The notes below the pieces were generated by a model. The model did not search any database and was not told the origin of the DNA. It saw only the letters and a list, made by a program, of their open reading frames with translations. The position numbers and the translations under genes are program-made. From assembly GCA_051275005.1 (NCBI GenBank), contig JBNMOP010000006.1:1-49824 (forward strand): a stretch of DNA of 49,824 nucleotides, given 5' to 3'. Every line of letters starts with the position of its first letter. Within the stretch, counting starts at the first letter, position 1. Shown piece by piece: positions 9,978 to 18,710 of the stretch. This DNA is from Eutrophobius sp051275005. GTDB lineage: Bacteria; Pseudomonadota; Gammaproteobacteria; Eutrophobiales; Eutrophobiaceae.

Positions 9978-10949
9978 TTACACCTCGCCATTCTTAAGTA
10001 GGTCCTCAAAATATTGAATTGTGTGTTTCAATCCTAGTGCCAGTGGTATTTCAGGCTCCCAATCAAGATTTTTCCGTGCCAAGCTAATATCGGGTTGTCT
10101 CTGTTTCGGGTCATCTTCAGGCAATGGTCGATAATCAAATTTTGATTTAGAGCCAGTCATTTCTATTATCTTTTCAGCAAGATCTTTAATGGTAAACTCA
10201 ACCGGATTCCCAAGATTAATGGGGCCGATTAATTCATCATTTGAATTCATAAAACGGACAAACCCTTCAATCAAGTCATCCACATAGCAAAAAGAACGTG
10301 TTTGGTGCCCTTCCCCATATATTGTAATTGGTTGATTAGTCAGCGCCTGAATAATAAAATTTGACACTACTCGTCCATCGTATGGTTGCATACGAGGTCC
10401 GTATGTATTAAAAATACGAGCGACCTTTATATTTAGATTATGTTGACGATGGTAGTCAAAAAAGAGAGTTTCCGCACAACGTTTACCTTCGTCATAACAA
10501 GCCCTGGGACCTATAGGATTGACATTACCCCAATATGATTCAGTTTGTGGGTGAATATCAGGGTCACCATATACTTCACTGGTAGAGGCCTGAAATATTT
10601 TTGCCTTGATCCTTTTTGCAAGTCCCAACATATTAATAGCGCCATGAACACTGGTCTTGGTTGTTTGCACAGGGTCATGTTGATAATGTATTGGAGAGGC
10701 AGGACATGCCAAATTATAAACTTCATCTACCTCAATAAATAATGGAAAAGTAACGTCATGACGAATCAATTCAAATCGTGAATTGTCAAACAAATGATTA
10801 ATATTACGTTTACTGCCGGTAAAGAAATTATCCACACAGATTACTTCATGACCATCATTTAAAAGTCTTTCGCATAAGTGAGAACCCAGGAATCCCGCAC
10901 CACCTGTAACTAAAATACGATTCTTTCTATGTAGTTTTCCAGCACTCAT
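9978..10949 (-). CDS. uxs: UDP-glucuronate decarboxylase (UDP-xylose synthase), SDR family
   Basis: An extended short-chain dehydrogenase that converts UDP-glucuronate to UDP-xylose with bound NAD, feeding surface polysaccharide. The NAD-binding TGGAGFLGSH is at residues 15-24. The family signatures YNLACPASPIHYQ, STSEVYGDP (122-130), the catalytic pair Tyr152/Lys156 in CYDEGKR, and GPRMQPYDGRVVSNF are all present. The length of 323 residues is that of a bacterial single-domain Uxs. It is the last gene of a tight minus-strand set (membrane protein, msrA, uxs), 33 bases after msrA. No glycosyltransferase or UDP-glucose dehydrogenase is adjacent, so the use of the sugar is not revealed here. 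A close UDP-glucose-4,6-dehydratase-like relative is the main alternative, but the UXS motifs argue against it. Confidence 0.92.
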   Translation of the reverse strand: MSAGKLHRKNRILVTGGAGFLGSHLCERLLNDGHEVICVDNFFTGSKRNINHLFDNSRFELIRHDVTFPLFIEVDEVYNLACPASPIHYQHDPVQTTKTSVHGAINMLGLAKRIKAKIFQASTSEVYGDPDIHPQTESYWGNVNPIGPRACYDEGKRCAETLFFDYHRQHNLNIKVARIFNTYGPRMQPYDGRVVSNFIIQALTNQPITIYGEGHQTRSFCYVDDLIEGFVRFMNSNDELIGPINLGNPVEFTIKDLAEKIIEMTGSKSKFDYRPLPEDDPKQRQPDISLARKNLDWEPEIPLALGLKHTIQYFEDLLKNGEV

Positions 10950-10982
10950 TTAATCTACCTATATTAAATTTTTTGTCGTTAA

Positions 10983-11615
10983 TTAAATGCAACTTACACC
11001 TGTACCACCCAGACCACAGTACCCGCCAGGATTTTTCGCTAAATATTGTTGATGATAATCCTCTGCATAATAAAAGTCAGGGGCATCTACAATCTCTGTC
11101 GTAATGCCTATATATCCAGCATCAATAAGATTTTGTTGATAGCGTATTCGAGTAGCATTCGCTTTTTCTCTCTGTTGATTATTATATACATAGATACCTG
11201 AGCGATATTGTGTACCCATATCATTACCCTGTCTCATTCCTTGGGTAGGATCATGCGCTTCCCAGAAAACAGTTAATAAATCGTCATAGGTAATTTTATC
11301 TGGGTTATACACAACACGAACGACTTCATTATGACCCGTACTGCCACTGCATACTTCCTCGTAGGTAGGATTTGGTGTGAAACCTCCTGCATAGCCAACT
11401 GCAGTGGTGTATACACCCTCAACTTGCCAGAATATTCGTTCCGCACCCCAGAAACAACCCAGCCCAAATTGGGCGAGTTGCAAGTTTTCCATAAATGGAG
11501 GACAAATAGGATTTTTGTTTATAAAGTGATTATTTGAAACTTGCATCGCCTCTGCTCTCCCTGGCAAGGCTTGATTTTCGACAGGCATTTCAACTTTTCT
11601 ATTATATATTGGCAT
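10983..11615 (-). CDS. msrA: Peptide methionine sulfoxide reductase MsrA
   Basis: It reduces methionine S-sulfoxide in proteins, repairing oxidative damage. The catalytic GCFWGAE motif (Cys54) is preceded by the N-terminal extension typical of the long Escherichia coli-type enzyme (ALPGR, then a linker), and the protein is 210 residues. VCSGSTGHNEVVRV, QGMRQGNDMGTQYRSGIY and YYAEDYHQQYLAKNPGGYC follow in family order. The C-terminus carries two further cysteines (GYCGLGG and VSCI), as in three-cysteine MsrA enzymes regenerated by thioredoxin. The start overlaps the stop of the upstream membrane-protein gene by one base (TAATG), which points to translational coupling. Confidence 0.97.
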   Translation of the reverse strand: MPIYNRKVEMPVENQALPGRAEAMQVSNNHFINKNPICPPFMENLQLAQFGLGCFWGAERIFWQVEGVYTTAVGYAGGFTPNPTYEEVCSGSTGHNEVVRVVYNPDKITYDDLLTVFWEAHDPTQGMRQGNDMGTQYRSGIYVYNNQQREKANATRIRYQQNLIDAGYIGITTEIVDAPDFYYAEDYHQQYLAKNPGGYCGLGGTGVSCI

Positions 11616-12373
11616 TAAACTTGACTCTGTGTTATCGATAAATTTGAATTATAAATTTCAAGATATGAAATATATATGCTGGCTATAATAATCGGCATCA
11701 AAATAAACCAACCCAATAAGAGCGGTATTGTTGCAAGGATAGACAGTATTAATCCAACCATACCATATACCAGGAAAGGAATAGTGTTCTTAAGGCAACC
11801 TACAAAACTGTTTTTAATTGACTCCAATGGTTTTTGCCCATCAAGTACAATCAAGGCCGGTGCAAACCAGAATGACATTAGTAACGGAACGTAAAATATT
11901 AAACCAATTAATACAATCATCAGTATGCTAGTTACATATTCAGAATTATAAAAATCTTCAATAATAAAGTTTGAACCGCCATTGACGAAGTTAATAAAAA
12001 AGTCTAATCCTACTGTAACAAATGCAACGAGCAACATACTCATTATTATGAAAATAGACCCGAGGGTGTAAATCAAACCTAATACCACGAGATTACCAAA
12101 ATCCTTATTAAAGCCAGAAAACAAATGATTAATCTCTAACTTCCCATTATTGGCTATATCTCTACAACCCAATAATAGCCCACCAATAAAAACCGGCGTC
12201 AATAATTGCATGATTATTATCCCAGCAAAAGGGATAACGCCTGATACTATGTTTATTATAATTAAAATAATTGATGTACCGATCCATGCACCAGCACTTC
12301 GCCTGAAATACTCAAACCCTTCAACTAGCCAGGCAGCGCCGCGTCCAGAATTAACAACATTAATTTCTATCAT
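11615..12373 (-). CDS. BPSS1780-family integral membrane protein
   Basis: A 252-residue inner-membrane protein of unknown function. The N-terminus (RGAAWLVEGFEYFRRSAGAW) matches the amphipathic lead-in of the BPSS1780/DUF2189-like family. It is followed by hydrophobic stretches near residues 35-60, 95-120, 150-170 and 195-240, interrupted by a soluble LFSGF element typical of the group. No catalytic motif is visible. It is the first gene of the unit that continues with msrA (1-base overlap) and uxs. Its promoter must lie in the 370-base gap shared with the divergent phasin gene. Family assignment is from sequence pattern only. Confidence 0.7.
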   Translation of the reverse strand: MIEINVVNSGRGAAWLVEGFEYFRRSAGAWIGTSIILIIINIVSGVIPFAGIIIMQLLTPVFIGGLLLGCRDIANNGKLEINHLFSGFNKDFGNLVVLGLIYTLGSIFIIMSMLLVAFVTVGLDFFINFVNGGSNFIIEDFYNSEYVTSILMIVLIGLIFYVPLLMSFWFAPALIVLDGQKPLESIKNSFVGCLKNTIPFLVYGMVGLILSILATIPLLLGWFILMPIIIASIYISYLEIYNSNLSITQSQV

Positions 12374-12743
12374 TATTTTCTCCTGTTACTGCATAATCTC
12401 ACGATTAATCAGACAGAATACACTAATATTAAATTGAATTATTAATCGGCAATTGACTGATAAATAAGTTAACCACGTTTCAAATCCTGGGACAGTGAAG
12501 CTCTTCATAACAATTATATTTGTCTTTACAACTAGCTCTCAGAACTTGATTTTCGTGAGTAAAAACTAGTATTTATTGTAATTTTAATTCAAATATATAT
12601 TTTTAAATACTGTAACTTATTGATATTAAATAACTATTTATAAATCTCTATTATATGGTTCAAAATATGATTATATTGTTGCGTCGCACCATTATTTCCA
12701 TTATGATGCACTGCACAATAACTAAATAAATGAGGTTTAATCT
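12374..12743. other. Divergent intergenic region between membrane-protein gene and phasin gene
   Basis: This 370-base, strongly AT-rich gap holds no gene that I can support. Its right end carries the phasin promoter and a palindrome, described separately. The promoter of the leftward unit was not identified. Confidence 0.6.
12679..12715 (+). promoter_or_regulatory. Phasin promoter with overlapping TGCA palindrome
   Basis: TTGCGT (12679-12684) and TATGAT (12702-12707) are separated by 17 bases and form a good sigma-70 promoter, with a predicted start near 12714. The palindrome TGCACTGCA (12707-12715) overlaps the end of the -10 box and the start site. TGCA-containing palindromes near phasin genes are known targets of the PHA-responsive repressor PhaR. 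That this is a PhaR operator is an inference from position and shape. Confidence 0.55.
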
Positions 12744-13058
12744 ATGAACGAACAATTTGAAAAATATTTTACCCCGGTGCGTGAACTTAATTCACTGGCA
12801 ATTTCTAATGTTGAAAAACTATTGGATCTACAATTGAAAATAATTGAAGACAGTACCAAAGTAAGTGTTGACTCGTTGAAAGCAGCAATATCTGTAAACG
12901 ATGCTGATGGATTCAAAAGCTATGTTGATGCGCAAGTTGCTAATTCAAAAAAACTGACTGAACGTACATTAGAAGATGGCCGTACTGTGGCTGAACTGAG
13001 CAAGGACTATGTAACGGAAGTACAAAAGGTTGCAAAAGAAGCACTAAAAGTTAGTTAA
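12744..13058 (+). CDS. Phasin (polyhydroxyalkanoate granule-associated protein)
   Basis: A 104-residue, helical, amphipathic protein of the phasin family (Phasin_2 type). Phasins coat polyhydroxyalkanoate granules in the cytoplasm and control their size. The order is typical: EKYFTPVRELNSLAISNVEKL, then a second helix with KVSVDSLKAA, then VDAQVANSKKLTERTLEDG and a C-terminal helix. There are no cysteines and no membrane segment. GAGG lies 8 bases before the ATG. The gene stands alone between its own promoter and a strong terminator, so it is probably highly and separately expressed. No PHA synthase is in the window. Confidence 0.88.
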   Translation: MNEQFEKYFTPVRELNSLAISNVEKLLDLQLKIIEDSTKVSVDSLKAAISVNDADGFKSYVDAQVANSKKLTERTLEDGRTVAELSKDYVTEVQKVAKEALKVS

Positions 13059-13074
13059 GTTTTTTAAAACACTT

Positions 13075-13097
13075 ATTCTCACCCCCCCCCCGAGAAT
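13075..13097. repeat. Hairpin with a ten-cytosine loop
   Basis: ATTCTC (13075-13080) and GAGAAT (13092-13097) flank A followed by ten C (13082-13091). It lies between the phasin stop codon and the terminator stem. The homopolymer makes the tract prone to length errors in replication and sequencing. Confidence 0.6.
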
Positions 13098-13108
13098 CTG
13101 TGTTTTTT

Positions 13109-13138
13109 AGGCCGCCTTGTTGTAATACAAGGCGGCTT
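13109..13138 (+). terminator. Rho-independent terminator after the phasin gene
   Basis: A perfect 9-bp GC-rich stem (GCCGCCTTG at 13111-13119 with CAAGGCGGC at 13128-13136) has an 8-base loop and is followed by TTAATTT. It lies 50 bases after the phasin stop and between two convergent genes. The uridine tract is imperfect. On the opposite strand the stem is followed by A-rich sequence, so it mainly serves the plus strand. Confidence 0.75.
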
Positions 13139-13157
13139 AATTTCATTAGATCACCTT

Positions 13158-14957
13158 CTATAACGCGCTAGTTTGAGAATTAATACCAGATTCTTCTCGT
13201 CCAAATTGTAATTTTGCTAATCTAGAATATAAACCATCATTTCTTATTAGTGAATGATGATTTCCCTCATCTACTATTTCTCCATCAGACATGACAATAA
13301 TTCGATCAGCCTTCTTAACCGTTGCTAAGCGGTGTGCGATAACAATCGTTGTTCTATCTTCCATTAAATGTTCCAGTGCTTCTTGAACGAGTTTTTCGCT
13401 TTCCGAATCCAATGAACTTGTTGCTTCATCTAATAATAAAACAGGCGGATTTTTTAATATCGCCCTGGCAATGGCAATTCTTTGCTGTTGCCCACCGGAT
13501 AATCTGACACCTTTTTCTCCAAGAAATGTGTTGTATCCTTCAGGCAATCGACTGATAAATTCATCAGCAATAGCAATTTTTGCGGCAGCAATTACCTCAT
13601 CATCAGATGCTTCTGGATTACCCAGGCGTATGTTTTCCAATGCTGACTCGGCAAATAACACAGTATTTTGAGGAACAATTCCTATACGTTCTCTAAGCTG
13701 ATATAGATTTGCAGTTTTTATATCAACTCCATCGAAAATAATTTTCCCAGTCTGAGGGTCATAAAAACGTGACAATAATTGGAATACTGTACTTTTACCT
13801 GCACCAGAAGGACCCACTAATGCAACAGTTTCCCCAGGATTTATCTCTAATGAAAAGTTTTTAAGAGAAGGTTGCTCTAACCTAGATGGATAACTAAATG
13901 TAATATTTTCCAAACTAAGCTTACCTCGATTTTCGCTAAACATAACAGGATTAGCAGGCATCTCTATATTAGACTTAGCGCCCATTAATTCCAGTAAGCG
14001 TTCCATAGCACCAGCAGCACGTTGAACATCAGACCATACTTCACCAAGTGCCATGGTCGTTCCTGCTACGATCGTTGCATATAATAAAAACTGTCCCAAG
14101 GTTCCTGGCGTCATACTTCCATTGACTACTTCTTTTGCACCAATCCATAGGACACAGACGATTGCACTAAAAGCAATCAAGACCATTGTAGCGGATAATA
14201 TTGAACTCATCACAATACGGCTTCTGGCTGTTTGGAACGCTATTTCTACTGCACCAGAAAATTTATTGGCCTGTAATCTTTCCAAGGTATATGCCTGGAC
14301 TATATGTATATTATTGAGTGTTTCTTCAGCCAATCCACCCAGATTAGCAATTTTATCCTGACTAGCGCGCGATAGTTTTCTGACTCGCTTGCCATAGATC
14401 ATTACAGGTAAAACGACAACTGGGATCAATAAAAACAATAGAGTTGTAAGTTTTGCACTGGTTATAAATAACATAATAAACGCGCCCACCAGCATTACAA
14501 TACTACGCACGGCAATGGACATACCGGCACCAAATACGGTTTGTACCAAGGTCGTATCCGTCGTGAGTCTGGTTAACACTTCACCCGTACGTGTTGTTTC
14601 GTAAAAACTTGGACTTAATGTAATGACGTGTTGGTAGACTTGTCTACGAATATCAGCAACGACGCGTTCCCCAATCCACATGACGGTATAGAATCTCAAG
14701 GCTGCAAAAATTGCAAATATACCTGCAAGTACCAGTAAATATAAAAAATATTTATCAAGTGAACTGACTCGATTACTGGAAAATCCATTATCTATAACCC
14801 CACGAAAAGCAACGGGAATCGCCAGCGCTGCTGCTGCTGCAATTAATAGTACCGTTACTGCAAAGAATAATCGCAGCCGGTAACGCAGAAGAAATGGCAT
14901 CGCTGATTTGAGAGGATTCAAATCCTTGCTAACTGGCCTTTCAATATTATCTTTCAT
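13158..14957 (-). CDS. MsbA-like ABC exporter (fused membrane and ATPase domains)
   Basis: A 599-residue half-transporter of ABC subfamily B that would act as a homodimer in the inner membrane. Six membrane helices (about residues 20-320) contain the coupling segment YETTRTGEVLTRLTTDT. The ATPase domain has Walker A GPSGAGKST (Lys388), signature LSGGQQQR (~490), Walker B VLLLDEATSSLD and the H-loop IVIAHRLATVKKADR. The substrate cannot be read from sequence; lipid or drug export is typical of the group. The gene is transcribed alone, convergent with the phasin gene and divergent from sohB. True MsbA usually sits next to lpxK, which is absent here, so a symbol is withheld. Confidence 0.9.
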   Translation of the reverse strand: MKDNIERPVSKDLNPLKSAMPFLLRYRLRLFFAVTVLLIAAAAALAIPVAFRGVIDNGFSSNRVSSLDKYFLYLLVLAGIFAIFAALRFYTVMWIGERVVADIRRQVYQHVITLSPSFYETTRTGEVLTRLTTDTTLVQTVFGAGMSIAVRSIVMLVGAFIMLFITSAKLTTLLFLLIPVVVLPVMIYGKRVRKLSRASQDKIANLGGLAEETLNNIHIVQAYTLERLQANKFSGAVEIAFQTARSRIVMSSILSATMVLIAFSAIVCVLWIGAKEVVNGSMTPGTLGQFLLYATIVAGTTMALGEVWSDVQRAAGAMERLLELMGAKSNIEMPANPVMFSENRGKLSLENITFSYPSRLEQPSLKNFSLEINPGETVALVGPSGAGKSTVFQLLSRFYDPQTGKIIFDGVDIKTANLYQLRERIGIVPQNTVLFAESALENIRLGNPEASDDEVIAAAKIAIADEFISRLPEGYNTFLGEKGVRLSGGQQQRIAIARAILKNPPVLLLDEATSSLDSESEKLVQEALEHLMEDRTTIVIAHRLATVKKADRIIVMSDGEIVDEGNHHSLIRNDGLYSRLAKLQFGREESGINSQTSAL

Positions 14958-15110
14958 AATTTCATATATTATCAGACATCTCTGAGTTTTAAATGATAAA
15001 ATTAATTCTTAATCGCATAAATAATGAAATAATCATTGAAGGTGTAACAGCACTTGAATTAATTTTAATTTGTACCAACTTTTTTACTTTTATATATAAA
15101 CGAGAAATAC

Positions 15111-16112
15111 ATGCTTTCAGATTTTTTATTTAACTACGGTATCTTTTTTGCAAAGATATTAACTGTTGTTATTTTATTAACAATCGTATTAATTTTTCTT
15201 TTTTTCATCATTACCCGTTCAAAATCTGGCATGGAGGGTCAACTTGATGTTAGAAATCTGAATCAAAAATACGATCAGATGAAATTAATTTTAAACTCTG
15301 TAATCTTGCACAAAAAAGCTTATAAAAAATCACTCAAAGAAGTTAAAACAAAACATAAGCTGGAACAAAAGAAGGCTGACACCACACAAGTCAGACCAAG
15401 AATGTTTATTTTGAATTTTAAAGGTGACATCAGGGCTTCAGAAGTATCTTCATTACGCGAAGAAGTTACCGCAATATTATCTGTTGCTGAATCGGATGAT
15501 GAAGTACTAGTGAAATTAGAAAGCGGAGGAGGAACTGTTCATGGTTACGGACTGGCAGCATCGCAATTAAAACGAATCAGGAACAGGGATATTAAACTCA
15601 CGGTTGCAGTAGATAAAGTTGCTGCGAGTGGTGGCTATATGATGGCATGCGTGGCAAATCATATTATATCTGCCCCATTTGCAATAATTGGCTCTATAGG
15701 CGTACTGGCACAGCTCCCTAATTTTCATCGATTATTAAAAAAGCACGATATAGATTTTGAACAAATAAGTGCGGGCAAGTACAAGCGTTCACTCACACTA
15801 TTCGGCAATAATACCGAAGATGATAGAGAAAAACTAAAACAGGAATTAGAAGATACCCATGATTTATTCAAACAATTTGTAAAGGAAAATCGTGACGCAG
15901 TTGATATAGATTTTATTTCTACCGGGGAACATTGGTATGGAACGCGTGCATTAAAGTTAAACCTTGTTGATGAGATTATGACCAGTGATGATTTTTTAAG
16001 TAATGCCGTTGACACTGTTGATCTATATGAACTTGAATATGTCAGAAAAAAACCGGTTATGGAAAAGTTTTTTAGTTCAACAGCAAAGATTTTTTTACCA
16101 GATGAGTTTTAA
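15111..16112 (+). CDS. sohB: Inner-membrane peptidase SohB (S49 family)
   Basis: An SppA-related S49 serine peptidase of 333 residues. An N-terminal membrane anchor (about 10-37) is followed by a charged linker and the protease core. The Ser/Lys dyad is visible: Ser173 in KVAASGGYMMA and Lys225 in SAGKYKRSLTLFG, 52 residues apart as in bacterial SppA. The block from IGSIGVLAQLPNFHRLL to the KYKR motif is characteristic of SohB. SohB was found as a multicopy suppressor of degP (htrA) loss, so a role in envelope protein turnover is likely. It is divergent from the ABC exporter, and an inverted-repeat element lies just downstream. Confidence 0.93.
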   Translation: MLSDFLFNYGIFFAKILTVVILLTIVLIFLFFIITRSKSGMEGQLDVRNLNQKYDQMKLILNSVILHKKAYKKSLKEVKTKHKLEQKKADTTQVRPRMFILNFKGDIRASEVSSLREEVTAILSVAESDDEVLVKLESGGGTVHGYGLAASQLKRIRNRDIKLTVAVDKVAASGGYMMACVANHIISAPFAIIGSIGVLAQLPNFHRLLKKHDIDFEQISAGKYKRSLTLFGNNTEDDREKLKQELEDTHDLFKQFVKENRDAVDIDFISTGEHWYGTRALKLNLVDEIMTSDDFLSNAVDTVDLYELEYVRKKPVMEKFFSSTAKIFLPDEF

Positions 16113-16156
16113 TGTGAGGGACCAGGAATGAGGAGGAGAATTAAACCTTATTAATA

Positions 16157-16288
16157 GACAAGATTTACAAAATTAACTAGAAAATTTTCAAATAAAACTA
16201 AACCTCGCACATATCTATTAGTATCTTCATTAACCCTATTTTTTCAACAATTAATATTAATAATCATGTTAATCTTGTAAATCCTGTC
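16157..16288. mobile_element. Short inverted-repeat element (MITE-like), 132 bp
   Basis: The left end (16157-16177, beginning GACAAGATTTAC) and the right end (16268-16288, ending AAATCCTGTC) are inverted copies that match at 19 of 21 positions. The interior is AT-rich and non-coding. Ends of the form GACAGGATTTACAAGATTAA resemble a dispersed intergenic repeat seen in many bacterial genomes. No transposase is present, and no clear target duplication could be defined in the AT-rich flanks. It occupies the gap between the convergent sohB and avtA genes. Confidence 0.55.
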
Positions 16289-16327
16289 ATTATTATGCTT
16301 TAACACCTCACCCTTCATGCGAAACAA

Positions 16328-17575
16328 TCAGTAGAGTAACCTGATCTCTTCACCAATAATTTTAATCCCCTGCTCCACTACTGATTCATGCATAGCATAA
16401 CTAATTCTCAAACACTCATGTTGATGTGACCAATCTTGCTGTAAGCCAGGGAAAAAATAGTTGCCCGGAACAATAATTACTCCCCTCTGTTTAATTCGTT
16501 GATATAATTCTTCGCTACGAATGGGTAAATTTGGCAACCAGAGCCAGATAAAAATCGCCCCTTCTACCTTATGTATAAAATACTCTATTCCTTCCAATTC
16601 ACGTTTTATCCAATCTACTGCCAATATAGCTTTGCGTTGATAATAATGTTTTATAACATTGTTACTGAGATGCAGAATATCTCTGGATTGAACAATATCT
16701 TTTACCAAAGCTGGACCAATACTTCCCAACGAGAGATTAAGGATAGCGTTCATTTTAACGATTGAATTAATAATTTCATCGTTTGCGATTATGATACCTG
16801 TCCTGGCCCCTGGTAAGCCAAATTTTGACAGACTCATACATAAAATAATATTTTGATTCCACATTATTTTAGCATCTGTAAACATAATATTTGGAAATGG
16901 CATGCCATAGGCATTATCTATTATTAAAGGAATATTATTTTCTTTTGCTACTGTACAGAGTCTTTCCATTTCGACATCTGATAATACATTACCAGTAGGA
17001 TTAGTAGGACGTGACACACATAACGCACCTATCTCTGAATTTATATTAAGTTGATCGAAATCAACATGATATTTAAATAAATTATCATCAAATTTTTCGA
17101 CAATAGGTGTTCTTGCGATAAATTGATTCTCTGTTAATCCCAGATCTGAGTAACCAATGTATTCCGGTATCATTGGCAACAAGATTTTTTTGTGACTTCT
17201 GTCTTCATATTCCCCGGAATACATATTAAAAAGGAGGAAAAATGCCGATTGGCTACCTGTAGTTAAGGCAATATTTTTAGTTTCTAACTCCCATCCATAT
17301 TCACTATTGAACAAATCAACCAAGTCACAGAGAAAACTGCTTTCACCGCGCGGGGGATCGTAATTTCCAATAATTTTTGCAAATTCAACAGGATCACTGG
17401 CTATCCGCTGCAGGCGTTCTTGTAGAAATTGCTGAACTTCAGGGATATGTGCAGGGTTACCTCCCCCCAACATAAATATATCTTCTTCACCAGAATTATA
17501 ATCACCCAGGTCATCCATTAACCTGACTATGCCGGAATGTTCGGTGAAACGTTTCTGAAATTTTGAAAAGGACAT
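16328..17575 (-). CDS. avtA: Valine-pyruvate aminotransferase AvtA
   Basis: A fold-type I PLP aminotransferase that interconverts valine and pyruvate with 2-ketoisovalerate and alanine. The sequence follows Escherichia coli AvtA closely: the start FTEHSGIVRLMDDL, then MLGGGNPAHIPE, LTTGSQSAFFLLFN, PEYIGYSD, CVSRPTNPTGNV, IIDNAYGMPFP, and the PLP-lysine motif CMSLSKFGLPGART (Lys about 250). The C-terminus (IIVPGNYFFPG, then LRISYA) is intact and the length of 415 is that of the family. It is monocistronic, with 88 bases to the upstream M28 peptidase gene on the same strand, so joint transcription with that gene is possible. Confidence 0.95.
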   Translation of the reverse strand: MSFSKFQKRFTEHSGIVRLMDDLGDYNSGEEDIFMLGGGNPAHIPEVQQFLQERLQRIASDPVEFAKIIGNYDPPRGESSFLCDLVDLFNSEYGWELETKNIALTTGSQSAFFLLFNMYSGEYEDRSHKKILLPMIPEYIGYSDLGLTENQFIARTPIVEKFDDNLFKYHVDFDQLNINSEIGALCVSRPTNPTGNVLSDVEMERLCTVAKENNIPLIIDNAYGMPFPNIMFTDAKIMWNQNIILCMSLSKFGLPGARTGIIIANDEIINSIVKMNAILNLSLGSIGPALVKDIVQSRDILHLSNNVIKHYYQRKAILAVDWIKRELEGIEYFIHKVEGAIFIWLWLPNLPIRSEELYQRIKQRGVIIVPGNYFFPGLQQDWSHQHECLRISYAMHESVVEQGIKIIGEEIRLLY

Positions 17576-17663
17576 TATTCGAATAACGGTATGAATAGTG
17601 AATTTAGCATTTTTATTAACACACTTTTTGCCAGAAGTAATTCTTGTTACGCGTTTCTAATTA

Positions 17664-18686
17664 TTATTCTTCAGCCAATCGTTCCAAGGTTGTTGCCAAT
17701 CCACTCACAACCCTGGCCATACTATCGTAATCCAGTGTATTAGCTAGATCTGAGGACTTATGGTAATTAGGGTTTCGAAGGAACGCAGTATCTGTCACCA
17801 TAATTGCAGGGAAATCATAATACCAGTACGAAGCATGATCAGACCGACTAATATCTCTTTCAATCCATTGCGGTGCAATTAATCCTTCAGATGGAAAAAT
17901 CTCCAAATCTCGAAAATATGTAATTGCGCGTAACTGAAAGTCTCGTGAAGTTAAATTTGAAACAAAAGATATGAAATTTCCTTTATCAGGATAGAAACTC
18001 TGCAACATATCCGGATACCTTTGACTACCAGGTTCTGTAGAAAAATAACCTATCATTTCAAGTCCTATCATCCCTATCACAAGCTCAGTCCGGGAATAGG
18101 ATCTTTTGGCACTATACATACTTCCCATTTCGTCCCGTTTGTAACGAGGAACTTCTTCATTTGCAAAGGCAATAAAGCGAATTGTCCGCGTAAAACGTTT
18201 ACTAGCAAGGCTTCTTGCAATTTCCAATAAACCCGCAACACCAGATGCATTATCATCAGCTCCTGGCGTCAACCAACGTGTATCATAGTGTGCACCGATA
18301 ATAATTATTTCATCTCTTTTCTCACGTCCATATAAATCCACTTCAATATTTCTGAAATTTTCATCACCAAAGACTCGATTTGTTGGTATATAACCAAATG
18401 ATTCAAACTGTTGTTGAATATAATCTGCGGTTTCATTGAGCTTAATAGGCTGACCGGCGCTCCTTTCTCCAATGGTTTCTGAGAGATGATAAACATGTGA
18501 TTCCAACCGCTTACTTAAATTTGATTGCTCTATTGATATGGGAGAGAGGGATCTTTGCAAAGAGTCGCCAGGCATCTTCACTGCAAAATAAAGTAAACCT
18601 GCTAATAATATAGACAATGCCAAAGTTGAGGATATGACATTGAATAGTATCTTTTTATATTTTATTTCTGGCTCTATATTGTCCAC
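17664..18686 (-). CDS. M28-family zinc peptidase, membrane-anchored
   Basis: A 340-residue protein with one N-terminal membrane segment (about 13-35) followed by a periplasm-facing M28 peptidase domain. Metal-site motifs are in order: GAHYDTRW, PGADDNASGVAGLLEIAR, IAFANEEVP (Glu pair) and the late histidine in NPNYHKSSDL. MGSMYSAKRSY and LEMIGYFS follow the family pattern. M28 enzymes are aminopeptidases or related hydrolases, and the M28 fold also hosts glutaminyl cyclases, so the exact reaction is open. It lies 24 bases downstream of the DUF192 gene and is probably co-transcribed with it. Confidence 0.9.
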   Translation of the reverse strand: MDNIEPEIKYKKILFNVISSTLALSILLAGLLYFAVKMPGDSLQRSLSPISIEQSNLSKRLESHVYHLSETIGERSAGQPIKLNETADYIQQQFESFGYIPTNRVFGDENFRNIEVDLYGREKRDEIIIIGAHYDTRWLTPGADDNASGVAGLLEIARSLASKRFTRTIRFIAFANEEVPRYKRDEMGSMYSAKRSYSRTELVIGMIGLEMIGYFSTEPGSQRYPDMLQSFYPDKGNFISFVSNLTSRDFQLRAITYFRDLEIFPSEGLIAPQWIERDISRSDHASYWYYDFPAIMVTDTAFLRNPNYHKSSDLANTLDYDSMARVVSGLATTLERLAEE

Positions 18687-18710
18687 AGTTTTTAATTAGT
18701 TAAAATATAC

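Noticed and set aside
16157..16288. CRISPR-like repeats
   Set aside because: There are only two copies in inverted orientation with no spacer series; no CRISPR array was seen anywhere in the window.
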